IMG/VR virus record: IMGVR_UViG_3300005941_000078
Location: 1 to 20,006 of that record
From: a virus
Length of the DNA: 20,006 bases
Reading direction: 5' to 3' (one strand)
Shown here: positions 5,968 through 11,540 of the stretch, one piece after another
Layout of the letters: each line of letters starts with the position of its first letter
Position numbering within the stretch: the first letter of the stretch is position 1
Position numbers and translations under genes: made by a program
The notes under the pieces: generated by a model
Databases searched by the model: none
What the model was told of the DNA's origin: nothing
What the model saw: only the letters and a program-made list of their open reading frames with translations

Positions 5968-6160
5968 GTTCATGTACTTTTACATGAAACGAGCAGGGAT
6001 CTCCGCCTTCATCCCATTCTTGCATTTCTTCATCTGACATTGGTGGCCCGTCATGTGTATCGCAAAATACATCTGATATCCACCCTCGATCATAACCATT
6101 CTTGAGCCATATTTCAAACTCTAAATGATCAGCATCTTCTGAATCAAATTCTATATCCAT
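5960..6160 (-). CDS. Small acidic phage protein, DVFCDTHDGPPMSDEE (66 aa)
   Basis: 66 aa, acidic. The segment around residues 30-55 (SDVFCDTHDGPPMS...EEGGDPC) is a pattern I know from many actinophage small proteins of unknown function; the C..H...C residues may bind a metal. It starts 10 nt inside the thioredoxin gene with a strong AAAGGAG site. It is last in the subtilase-thioredoxin operon, and the next promoter overlaps its stop. Confidence 0.8.
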   Translation of the reverse strand: MDIEFDSEDADHLEFEIWLKNGYDRGWISDVFCDTHDGPPMSDEEMQEWDEGGDPCSFHVKVHELH

Positions 6161-6453
6161 TCTGCTAACTCCTTTAGCAATAAGTGCTTTGGCTTAGCTC
6201 CAATTATTTTTTTAACTGGTTGACCAGACTTAAATAGTACCATAGTCGGTATAGAATGTACAGAGTATTCCTCCATTTTTAGAGGATTCTCATCAACATT
6301 TAGCTTACCGACCAGTAGCCCACGCTCATCTGCTATCTCATCAAGTATTGGTGAAAGCTTTTTGCATGGGCCACACCATTCAGCCCAGAAATCTACCAAT
6401 ACTAAATCATTTGTTGAGACTATCTCATTAAATGAATCATCAGTTACGATCAA
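6151..6453 (-). CDS. trxA: Thioredoxin
   Basis: 100 aa, the standard thioredoxin length. Active site WCGPC at residues 26-30 in the context VDFWAEWCGPCKKLSPILDE. The cis-proline is in SIPTMVLF (about residue 69), and Asp21 is in place. No signal peptide, so cytoplasmic: it reduces protein disulfides and, in some phages, serves as a DNA polymerase clamp. The start is TTG (6453), fixed by AAAGGAT 7 nt upstream and by sitting 1 nt after the previous stop. It is co-transcribed with the subtilase. The neighbouring protease has four Cys, but the two proteins would be in different compartments. Confidence 0.93.
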   Translation of the reverse strand: MIVTDDSFNEIVSTNDLVLVDFWAEWCGPCKKLSPILDEIADERGLLVGKLNVDENPLKMEEYSVHSIPTMVLFKSGQPVKKIIGAKPKHLLLKELAEWI

Positions 6454-6454
6454 T

Positions 6455-6667
6455 CTACTTATCCTTTAATGCTTCCGCTGCTGCATTGAATCTATTCATA
6501 AACTCCTGAATAACCCAAAATGTAGTCTGTGTAGCATTTTCTCTTAATGCCTTAGACATCTCTTCTGTCTTTTGATCTTCAGTTGCAGCGTTATACCATT
6601 TTTGATATAGTTCGTTACCAAGATCAACAATGATGCCTTCTAATACTGTTACTTGCTGTTCAGCCAT
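6455..6667 (-). CDS. Small helical protein (70 aa)
   Basis: 70 aa, mostly amphipathic helix (LGNELYQKWYNAATEDQK...NATQTTFWVIQEFMNRFN). Not recognised by name; similar helical proteins next to trx occur in phages from memory. Ribosome site GGGAG, 5 nt from ATG. The start overlaps the subtilase stop by 8 nt. No Cys pair or membrane helix. Confidence 0.75.
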   Translation of the reverse strand: MAEQQVTVLEGIIVDLGNELYQKWYNAATEDQKTEEMSKALRENATQTTFWVIQEFMNRFNAAAEALKDK

Positions 6668-7586
6668 TTAAAGCTCCCTGTAAATTAATTAGCTTACCGC
6701 CTTTAATTTTTGAATTGCTAATAGAAGTAGATGTTCTAGAGATTAGATCATACATCTGACTATATGTTAATCCTGGCTTTGCTGAAGAAATTGCAAGCCA
6801 TGTCGCTGCTGCTGCTTGAATTGAAGCAGATGTTCCAGCAACTGGAGCCTTAACATTACCTGGACCATATGTAATTGTTGTTCCCAACGCAAAGAAATCA
6901 ATAAGCTTTGCATCATAATTTGTGTAAACCGCAACAGCCTTAGATGGCATTGATGCACCTATAGCAATTGATTCTGGCAAGCATGCTGGCCAACGAAGCT
7001 TTGTGTAATTAAAATCATTACCCGCTGGCAAAAATACTGGAATGTTACTTGCTACTAGTGTTTGAATCTTTGATTGAGTAATTGGTGTCTTTGGACAATA
7101 ATCTGCTCCAGCAACCCAGTTGCTTGATGCCTGCGCCATTGATACCGCTTTAATATTATATTTATCTTTATTGTCAATTACCCATTGTAGAGCATTGTAA
7201 ACAGCAGCCTCTGTTGCTACTTGCCTAACTCCGTCTGGATTGTTTCCAATAATTCTGACAAAAACAATCTTCATGTTTGGATTATTAATAAGAGCAAGAT
7301 ATGTCATTTGTGTTCCATGATCAAATCCTCTTTGACTAATAAGATTTGAAGGCATTGATGCGGCACCTGGCCCCTCCATATAGGTCTGTCCATTAGGACA
7401 AGGGCCACGCTCTAGCAAACAAACTTCTTGAACAATCTTATCTTTAAATAATGGTAATGATGTGTCAATCGCTGTATCCAGGATTGCTAGTGTGGGTTCA
7501 ATTGTTGTGTTCTTTAATGCAGCATGAGATGCTGTAGGAACAACGAGTAGTAGGGCAACTAGTGCCGTAGTTATTTTTTTAGTCAT
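6660..7586 (-). CDS. Secreted subtilisin-like serine protease (S8)
   Basis: 308 aa. Signal peptide MTKKITTALVALLLVVPTASHA. The S8 triad is visible: Asp in AILDTAID (D37 or D41), His90 in FDHGTQM, Ser253 in VAGTSAS; Asn190 in FLPAGND supplies the oxyanion hole. There is no long propeptide: the Asp block follows the signal peptide within 15-20 residues. Four Cys in the mature part (56, 63, 164, 202) may form disulfides outside the cell. First gene of an operon with a 70-aa protein, thioredoxin and a 66-aa protein. The promoter TTGACA-16-TAGAAT ends 6 nt before the ATG, so the mRNA is leaderless. It could cut host surface protein or process virion proteins; the substrate is unknown. Confidence 0.92.
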   Translation of the reverse strand: MTKKITTALVALLLVVPTASHAALKNTTIEPTLAILDTAIDTSLPLFKDKIVQEVCLLERGPCPNGQTYMEGPGAASMPSNLISQRGFDHGTQMTYLALINNPNMKIVFVRIIGNNPDGVRQVATEAAVYNALQWVIDNKDKYNIKAVSMAQASSNWVAGADYCPKTPITQSKIQTLVASNIPVFLPAGNDFNYTKLRWPACLPESIAIGASMPSKAVAVYTNYDAKLIDFFALGTTITYGPGNVKAPVAGTSASIQAAAATWLAISSAKPGLTYSQMYDLISRTSTSISNSKIKGGKLINLQGALNG

Positions 7587-7592
7587 AGGTTT

Positions 7593-7620
7593 ATTCTACT
7601 AAATAATAGCAGGATGTCAA
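7593..7620 (-). promoter_or_regulatory. Promoter TTGACA-16-TAGAAT, 6 nt before ATG
   Basis: Consensus -35 TTGACA (7615-7620), 16-nt spacer, -10 TAGAAT (7593-7598), then AAACCT and the ATG of the subtilase. One of the clearest leaderless promoters in the window. Confidence 0.85.
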
Positions 7621-7623
7621 TGC

Positions 7624-7803
7624 CTATTCGTTGTCTAGTTTGTCTAGTTTAGCCTTATACCATTTTCCAGCGTCAAGCTGAGTTGGTGAAGATAGGCCTT
7701 GTGATTCTAATAGATTAGATAGTGTTTGTGTATATAGTTCAACCATCATCTCTAATCTTACAACCTGCATTTCAAGCAGTCTGAGTCTTTCGGATTTTCT
7801 CAT
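7624..7803 (-). CDS. Small phage protein MRKSERLRLLE...DAGKWYK (59 aa)
   Basis: 59 aa. An N-terminal amphipathic helix (RKSERLRLLEMQVVRLEMMVELY) suggests a small coiled-coil oligomer, with LDAGKWYKAKL near the end. This pattern (ER.RLLE..VVRLE ... LDAGKWY) is one I recall from actinophages as a hypothetical protein. The ATG overlaps the preceding TGA (ATGA). The next promoter's -35 starts immediately upstream in window terms, right after its stop. Confidence 0.75.
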   Translation of the reverse strand: MRKSERLRLLEMQVVRLEMMVELYTQTLSNLLESQGLSSPTQLDAGKWYKAKLDKLDNE

Positions 7804-8159
7804 TCCATTCCTTCTCTATCTACAGGGGTAGGTGCTGTTGCAACACTACCACAGCTAACACATTCCATGTCTAGAAAATATGTAGCAATTTCAAAATTTT
7901 CAAAAATAACTTTAAGGTTCCATATTTGTGATCCACATGGGCACAGGTGAGTTGGAGTTCCTCTGATATCCATGGAATTGTCATAGCTCTCTGGACGAAG
8001 TTGAAGGATATCATTGGAAGTACTTCCTTCTCGCTCAACATCTTCTTTGTCTACCAAGAATATCTCATAGCTTTTTAAAAACAATTCAACCTTGTACCTA
8101 ATCCTTGAATACACAAGGTATGAAAGCAACACGGACAAAATTAATATAATCCACTTCAT
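7800..8159 (-). CDS. Membrane-anchored zinc-ribbon protein (119 aa)
   Basis: 119 aa: one N-terminal membrane helix (residues 3-18, MKWIILILSVLLSYLVY), a charged linker, then a zinc ribbon. CPCG is at about residues 73-76 and CVSCG at 100-104, around the beta segment NLKVIFENFEIATYFLDME, ending ATAPTPVD. The soluble part is a type common in actinophages, usually without the membrane helix. No Shine-Dalgarno sequence; TATAAT lies 6 nt before the ATG. Confidence 0.8.
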   Translation of the reverse strand: MKWIILILSVLLSYLVYSRIRYKVELFLKSYEIFLVDKEDVEREGSTSNDILQLRPESYDNSMDIRGTPTHLCPCGSQIWNLKVIFENFEIATYFLDMECVSCGSVATAPTPVDREGME

Positions 8160-8165
8160 ATTACC

Positions 8166-8194
8166 ATTATACCTTAAATCTGGATGTATGTATA
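8166..8194 (-). promoter_or_regulatory. Promoter TATACA-17-TATAAT, 6 nt before ATG
   Basis: -10 TATAAT (8166-8171), 17-nt spacer, -35 TATACA (8189-8194, 4 of 6 match) inside the end of the preceding gene; then GGTAAT and the ATG at 8159. Confidence 0.6.
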
Positions 8195-8731
8195 GGGTGC
8201 TGCTACGCTCATATTAAACTCAGTTGCCGCCTCTAATGCTGCTTTTAATCTAAGCTTTGGGTTTTGTTGCTTTTTTGTTGCGTGTAGTGCTCCAAGAGCT
8301 ACCTGTCCGCCGCTTCCTTCCGCCATATAGTTAACTATGTTTTCTCCAACATGAAAGTCTTCGTCTACAGTAAAAAGTCTTCCGCATACTCCAACAATAA
8401 ATATTCCACCAGTGTCTTCTTCTGACGCAGACCCCACGCTTCCGTATCCGTGATCTTTAAATGCTTGCTTAACAGAATCAACAAACTTAGTTCGCATGAA
8501 CTTGTCTAAGCCTGAATTGGTTTTAGTTGGTGTATATTTTGGAGGGGTCCACATGTACTGAAGGATTTGTCCCATACGAAATGAGTCAGTAAAAGCAATT
8601 CCATACTGACCATTCTTAAAAACTTTAGGTTCTTTTCTTGATAAGATCCAGCCCGTTTTATCATCTGAGGCGGCATGGTCAGACCCCATATATACAACAC
8701 CGTTCTGGGCAATAGCTACTATACATGTCAT
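8174..8731 (-). CDS. HslV / proteasome-beta-like Ntn hydrolase
   Basis: 185 aa, close to HslV size. It starts MTCIVAIAQNGVVYMGSDHAAS, matching the proteasome beta / HslV pattern T(T)IVAV..NGVVI.aDsraT. After Met removal, Thr would be residue 1 and the Asp in GSD residue 17, the conserved D17. A Lys-Val pair (EPKVF) at mature residue 35 matches the catalytic Lys33 region with a 2-residue shift. AEGSGGQVALGAL near residues 138-150 matches the conserved GSGG..AlGA motif. It has no propeptide. No HslU-like ATPase is visible in the window, so it may act alone or borrow a host ATPase. TATACT lies 6 nt before the ATG (leaderless), and a Met-Thr start on a leaderless mRNA directly exposes the nucleophile. 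Confidence 0.82.
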   Translation of the reverse strand: MTCIVAIAQNGVVYMGSDHAASDDKTGWILSRKEPKVFKNGQYGIAFTDSFRMGQILQYMWTPPKYTPTKTNSGLDKFMRTKFVDSVKQAFKDHGYGSVGSASEEDTGGIFIVGVCGRLFTVDEDFHVGENIVNYMAEGSGGQVALGALHATKKQQNPKLRLKAALEAATEFNMSVAAPYTYIQI

Positions 8732-8737
8732 ACTACC

Positions 8738-8743
8738 AGTATA
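8738..8743 (-). promoter_or_regulatory. -10 box (TATACT) for leaderless gene at 8731
   Basis: TATACT followed by exactly 6 nt (GGTAGT) and the ATG; no ribosome site and no obvious -35. Confidence 0.55.
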
Positions 8744-8763
8744 CTAAATATAAATTCGAAAGG

Positions 8764-9060
8764 CTAGTCCTCGTGATGGACAATATGTGTTAAATTAATA
8801 AGGGTTTTTTCTAACTCTGCCTTGACTTCAATTAATTCTTGCAGGGCTTCGTAGTATTTGTTTCTCCACTCATCTAAATCTTTTTCAACCTTATATAATT
8901 TAATTTCAAGGTCTTTTAAATCAAGCTTAAGAAGGTCCTGTTCTTTCTCAACTCTACGCTTAATCTCTTTTTTATGGTCTCTGATGTTAGCAACCACGCC
9001 TGTCGCTAATCCGCTTAGAAGTGATGCTGCTATAGTTAGTATCAGGGCAGTGGTATCCAT
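8764..9060 (-). CDS. Membrane-anchored coiled-coil protein (98 aa)
   Basis: 98 aa starting MDTTALILTIAASLLSG: one membrane helix (about residues 4-25), then a long charged coiled coil (RDHKKEIKRRVEKEQ...KVEKDLDEWRNKYYEALQELIEVKAELEK). The shape is like spanin or holin-partner proteins, but the lysis role is unproven. A TTG 9 nt upstream (9069) is in frame, yet the ATG at 9060 fits better with the TATAAT that overlaps that TTG. Confidence 0.75.
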   Translation of the reverse strand: MDTTALILTIAASLLSGLATGVVANIRDHKKEIKRRVEKEQDLLKLDLKDLEIKLYKVEKDLDEWRNKYYEALQELIEVKAELEKTLINLTHIVHHED

Positions 9061-9068
9061 ATATACCA

Positions 9069-9074
9069 ATTATA
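9069..9074 (-). promoter_or_regulatory. -10 box (TATAAT) for gene at 9060
   Basis: GGGTATAAT, then 8 nt to the ATG at 9060. No ribosome site between. It overlaps the rejected upstream TTG. Confidence 0.55.
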
Positions 9075-9084
9075 CCCTAAATAA

Positions 9085-9094
9085 AGTTTAAACT
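9085..9094. repeat. 10-bp perfect palindrome AGTTTAAACT
   Basis: Perfect palindrome overlapping the stop of the gene ending at 9088 and about 11 nt upstream of the next -10 box. It could be an operator half-site or chance in AT-rich DNA. Confidence 0.3.
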
Positions 9095-9324
9095 AATAGT
9101 TCTGAAGCCGCAATATCATTGCCATGATATCGCTTTTTAATAATAAATTCTTTAACAGAATCTGATCCCAGTTGTCTGCCAGCAAGAATAATTACCCACC
9201 TTGGCTCAAACTTAGAAGAGATACATGTCTCGCACATAAATAGATTAATAGGTATTAATACTGATTTCTTTAGGTTAAGCTTATTCTTTGTTTTATTGCA
9301 GCAATAGCACAATATTTTTTCCAT
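9088..9324 (-). CDS. Zinc-ribbon phage protein, CYCC...CETC (78 aa)
   Basis: 78 aa. CYCC (residues 6-9) and CETC (31-34) flank a Leu/Lys-rich loop, followed by FEPRWVIILAGRQ and a C-terminal helix with KKRYHGNDI.A.ELL. This full pattern (C..CNK.K..L..KKS.L....L.MC.TCI...FEPR..IILAGR) is one I recall as widespread in actinophages, function unknown. The ATG overlaps the preceding TAA (TAATG). Confidence 0.85.
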   Translation of the reverse strand: MEKILCYCCNKTKNKLNLKKSVLIPINLFMCETCISSKFEPRWVIILAGRQLGSDSVKEFIIKKRYHGNDIAASELLV

Positions 9325-9521
9325 TAGTTTTCTTCCTCTGAATGCTCTAGAACGATTTCTTCCATTACTGTAAACTCCTCGTTATCGAACATATCTTCAT
9401 ATTCAATACCATCTTTTTGGTATTTGATTTTTGATGCATATAGGCCAAGCGAATCACATGTTCCCCACAATCTCTCCTCATGGATAAAGACTATGTTAAT
9501 TACTTCGTAGTATTCTCGCAC
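9324..9521 (-). CDS. Small actinophage protein REYYEV...RLWG.CDSLG (65 aa)
   Basis: 65 aa from a GTG start at 9521, chosen because GAAGGGG lies 6 nt upstream. An in-frame TTG at 9536 lacks such a site. The protein has (M)REYYEVINIVFI, RLWGTCDSLGLYASKIKYQKDG.EYEDMFD and an acidic tail, a layout I recall from actinophages as a small all-beta hypothetical protein. It overlaps the end of the preceding gene by 26 nt and is coupled to the next by TAATG. Confidence 0.8.
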   Translation of the reverse strand: MREYYEVINIVFIHEERLWGTCDSLGLYASKIKYQKDGIEYEDMFDNEEFTVMEEIVLEHSEEEN

Positions 9522-9825
9522 TTGGTACCCCTTCAAGTTCGCATCTTACTCCGTAAGATTCGATTAGTTTTTTAACTTTTCCAACGTAATCTATTACTTG
9601 TTCTTTTTTAATTCCTTCGTACTGAATAAAATTATCTTCGTATAGTCTTACAGCTAAAAACTCTGGGTACTGAACTACATCTAACTGCAGATCAATTACT
9701 GGCTTCTTTAATTCTCTTATCTTTGTTGACATTTCTTTTGTATAAAATACTGCTTTATTTGGCTCACCATTCCAAAGATTTATACCGTGTTTGAAGTGGT
9801 CCTTATCTTTATTTATGAATTCCAT
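9496..9825 (-). CDS. Hypothetical protein (109 aa)
   Basis: 109 aa, alpha/beta, no Cys pair or membrane helix. It contains NLWNGEPNKAVFYTKEM, then LDVVQYPEFLAVRLYEDNF and a helix QVIDYVGKVKKLIESYGV. Ribosome site AAGGGC, 5 nt from ATG. It starts 17 nt inside the WhiB gene, so the two are probably coupled. Family not recognised. Confidence 0.78.
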   Translation of the reverse strand: MEFINKDKDHFKHGINLWNGEPNKAVFYTKEMSTKIRELKKPVIDLQLDVVQYPEFLAVRLYEDNFIQYEGIKKEQVIDYVGKVKKLIESYGVRCELEGVPSARILRSN

Positions 9826-10126
9826 TTTTAGCCCTTATCTTTTTCCAAACATCTTCTGTCTTGTGAATATTTCTAGGCTTATCTACTTCTCCAGTGTTCA
9901 AGTATATTCCGCCCCACACACCCTGCTCATTACTATTTACACCAAACTCATAACACATTTTTGAAACTGGACAACTTAAGCAGGCCTGATCAATACTCTT
10001 TGCTATATTTACATCAGACTCATACTTATCATAAAATAAATTAGTATCAAGTCCTCTGCATGCTGCAAGGTGGTACCAGTCTAAATCATCTTCGTCTACG
10101 CCTAGCTCATTTAAAATATTTGACAT
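9809..10126 (-). CDS. WhiB-family Fe-S transcription regulator
   Basis: 105 aa from ATG 10126 (MSNILNELGVDEDD...). It has the four WhiB cysteines: one in LAACRG (about residue 23), then CLSCPVSKMC, the C-x2-C-x5-C cluster, followed by the signature GVWGGIY and a basic C-terminus (KIRAKNG). WhiB proteins carry a 4Fe-4S cluster and regulate transcription with the principal sigma factor; they are restricted to Actinobacteria and their phages. A longer reading from TTG 10180 exists but would lie within the preceding gene. It overlaps that gene by 20 nt and has a weak ribosome site, so coupling is likely. The phage WhiB may re-programme host transcription or block host WhiB2, as known for mycobacteriophage TM4. 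Confidence 0.93.
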   Translation of the reverse strand: MSNILNELGVDEDDLDWYHLAACRGLDTNLFYDKYESDVNIAKSIDQACLSCPVSKMCYEFGVNSNEQGVWGGIYLNTGEVDKPRNIHKTEDVWKKIRAKNGIHK

Positions 10127-10340
10127 AATGCTTAGGCAACTTCCAAATTCCGTTTTCGTTAACAGGTACTCTCTCTGCAATACCCCATGAATCTTTCCTA
10201 AACATTCCCTTTACATTTGTAAAGCCGCCTGGATCTTTTTTCCATATAAGCAAATCATAATTTTCCCAGTATGATTCTTGCTTGTTATGCTTTGATCTTT
10301 CCATAAAGACTTCTACACCTTTGAGTGTAAGGTTAAGCAT
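10107..10340 (-). CDS. Small hypothetical protein ending WKLPKHYVKYFK (77 aa)
   Basis: 77 aa, basic and aromatic (SYWENYDLLIWKKDPGG.. MFRKDSWGIAERVPV.. NGIWKLPKHYVKYFK). The RKDSWGIAERV...G.W.LPK.Y.KYF pattern is one I recall from phage hypotheticals near whiB. Ribosome site AGGA close to ATG 10340; a second Met (residue 13) is an alternative. It is first after tRNA-Asn and so likely co-transcribed with it from the strong promoter at 10478-10507. Confidence 0.78.
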   Translation of the reverse strand: MLNLTLKGVEVFMERSKHNKQESYWENYDLLIWKKDPGGFTNVKGMFRKDSWGIAERVPVNENGIWKLPKHYVKYFK

Positions 10341-10377
10341 TTCTTTCCTATCTAGTAAGTCCGCCTAGATTGATTTG

Positions 10378-10449
10378 CTGGCCCTCCTGGGATCGAACCA
10401 GGGACCTAGAAGTTAACAGCTTCCCGCTCTGCCGCTGAGCTAAGGGCCA
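10378..10449 (-). tRNA. tRNA-Asn (anticodon GTT)
   Basis: A full cloverleaf folds: acceptor TGGCCCT/AGGGCCA (7 bp), D arm GCTC/GAGC, anticodon stem GGAAG/CTTCT with loop CTGTTAA, T arm CCTGG-TTCGATC-CCAGG, discriminator G. No encoded CCA. Transcribed from a near-consensus promoter about 30 nt upstream. Confidence 0.95.
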
Positions 10450-10477
10450 AAAGCAGAAACCGCAGCTTCTATGTATT

Positions 10478-10507
10478 ATTATACAGTAAAAACCACGGCT
10501 CTGTCAA
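10478..10507 (-). promoter_or_regulatory. Promoter TTGACA-18-TATAAT for tRNA-Asn
   Basis: Consensus -35 TTGACA (10502-10507), 18-nt spacer, consensus -10 TATAAT (10478-10483), 28 nt before the tRNA. It probably also serves the WhiB gene chain downstream. Confidence 0.8.
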
Positions 10508-10514
10508 CGATGTT

Positions 10515-10649
10515 TTATAGGAAAAAGTCCCCATCTGGGATCTTTAAATCCTCTATCTCTTTATCTATTTCTAGTATAACTGGATCTATTAGATATCCGA
10601 ATATTTGCTGCATTTCAGCAGGTGTAATTTCTTTATCGGCATTACTCAT
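10515..10649 (-). CDS. Small acidic protein (44 aa)
   Basis: 44 aa, acidic, helical (ITPAEMQQIFGYLIDPVILEIDKEIEDLKIPDGDFFL). The ATG overlaps the previous stop (ATGA), which supports it. Not recognised; the PDGDFFL end looks like a short conserved tail. The next promoter's -35 begins a few nt past its stop. Confidence 0.6.
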   Translation of the reverse strand: MSNADKEITPAEMQQIFGYLIDPVILEIDKEIEDLKIPDGDFFL

Positions 10650-10789
10650 TTCTGAATAATCTTTACTATATTAACACCCTTAATTTCATCATCTATGTTG
10701 AATATATCTGATACGTAGTCTTTTGCATCTGTTTCATTAAAGGCTTGTACCTCTAGCTCTACATTTAATTTGACCGTATAGGTGTTCAT
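10646..10789 (-). CDS. Small phage protein YTVKLNVELEVQAFNETDAKDY (47 aa)
   Basis: 47 aa: a beta strand pair (TYTVKLNVELEVQAF) then a helix-like DAKDYVSDIF and a last strand GVNIVKI. The layout V.L.VE.EV.AF.E.DA.DY..DIF..DDEIK.V.IVKI is one I recall from actinophages, a small ferredoxin-like fold of unknown function. A -10 box TATAAT with extended TG ends 5 nt before the ATG; no ribosome site. Confidence 0.72.
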   Translation of the reverse strand: MNTYTVKLNVELEVQAFNETDAKDYVSDIFNIDDEIKGVNIVKIIQK

Positions 10790-10794
10790 ATCTA

Positions 10795-10800
10795 ATTATA
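10795..10800 (-). promoter_or_regulatory. Extended -10 box (TGA-TATAAT), 5 nt before ATG
   Basis: TGATATAAT, then TAGAT and the ATG at 10789. The TG extension can replace a -35. It lies immediately after the stop of the membrane protein ending at 10801. Confidence 0.6.
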
Positions 10801-11091
10801 TCACTTTGCAGCTTTTTTATCTACTGCGGTAAATGCTGAGTTAATTTCTGATACAGTTAATTTACCGTCATCTAGGAATCCACGAGCAAGCTTTTCAACT
10901 ACTGTAGCAACTCCTAAAGTTCCAGCCAATATGACTGCCTTGTAGGTTTCAATTCCTACAATTGCTCCTGCTCCAATTACGGATAATCCAGATGCTGCAA
11001 ATACAGCAATAATTCTAGCTAAAATATTATTGATGTTTGCAATTGCTCCTGAACCTACCTGTGCTGGTTCTTCTATATATGCTTTTGCCAT
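10801..11091 (-). CDS. Membrane protein, holin-like candidate (96 aa)
   Basis: 96 aa: polar N-terminus, two hydrophobic stretches (about 24-45 and 50-67), then a polar end GFLDDGKLTVSEINSAFTAVDKKAAK. The C-terminal D.G.LT..EIN..F pattern recalls small phage membrane proteins predicted as holins. Last of three consecutive small membrane genes after the PA14 protein, coupled by TAATG. The endolysin is 6 kb away, so a holin role is not certain. Confidence 0.75.
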   Translation of the reverse strand: MAKAYIEEPAQVGSGAIANINNILARIIAVFAASGLSVIGAGAIVGIETYKAVILAGTLGVATVVEKLARGFLDDGKLTVSEINSAFTAVDKKAAK

Positions 11092-11312
11092 TATTCGTCA
11101 CCCTTTGAACCCTTAGCACCAAAGTAGCCACCAATGATTCCGATGACACCGCCAAGTGCTGTTTGAACAAGAGTCATAACATCTGAAGAAACCTCTACGG
11201 CTTCTCCCGTTGCCTGTGTCTCAAGTGCCGCAACTACATAGTCTCCAACAATCGCAAGTCCAATTGCAGCCATTACTCCTGCTGCAAGTATAAACATAAT
11301 CTTTTCTTTCAT
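11091..11312 (-). CDS. Two-helix membrane protein, holin-like candidate (73 aa)
   Basis: 73 aa: hydrophobic helices at about residues 5-25 and 47-66 (TALGGVIGIIGGYFGAKG), short polar loop, charged tail GSKGDE. The size and topology suit a class II holin. The ATG is directly adjacent to the previous stop with AAAGGA near it. Which of the three neighbours is the holin, if any, cannot be told from sequence. Confidence 0.75.
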   Translation of the reverse strand: MKEKIMFILAAGVMAAIGLAIVGDYVVAALETQATGEAVEVSSDVMTLVQTALGGVIGIIGGYFGAKGSKGDE

Positions 11313-11540
11313 TTATTTATCCTTTCTTAATGGGATTGTAATTAGCCAGACTATTGTTACTGCCATTACAGCAATTCCAACAATATCTCTTGCTGATCCC
11401 GTTAAAGTTAACCATGCGATAAAGAAGCCGAGGAGGGTGAATGCCTGTGCAATTAATTCCATTCCTGCATCTTTAAACCATTTAGTTAATCCCTTTAGCA
11501 TTTTGCCTACCAGGTTTATGGCTTTATTGATTATTTTCAT
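11313..11540 (-). CDS. Small membrane protein with amphipathic N-terminus (75 aa)
   Basis: 75 aa: a basic amphipathic helix (KIINKAINLVGKMLKGLTKWFKDAG) followed by two transmembrane helices (about 29-47 and 52-70), ending LRKDK. Such a basic amphipathic head can lie on the membrane. The ATG overlaps the stop of the large PA14 gene (ATGA). Together with the next two genes it makes a three-gene membrane cassette. Confidence 0.72.
   Translation of the reverse strand: MKIINKAINLVGKMLKGLTKWFKDAGMELIAQAFTLLGFFIAWLTLTGSARDIVGIAVMAVTIVWLITIPLRKDK

Noticed and set aside
10127-10180. TTG start extending the WhiB protein by 18 residues
   Set aside because: The extension lies wholly in the preceding gene and lacks a WhiB-like sequence; ATG 10126 gives the normal family length.
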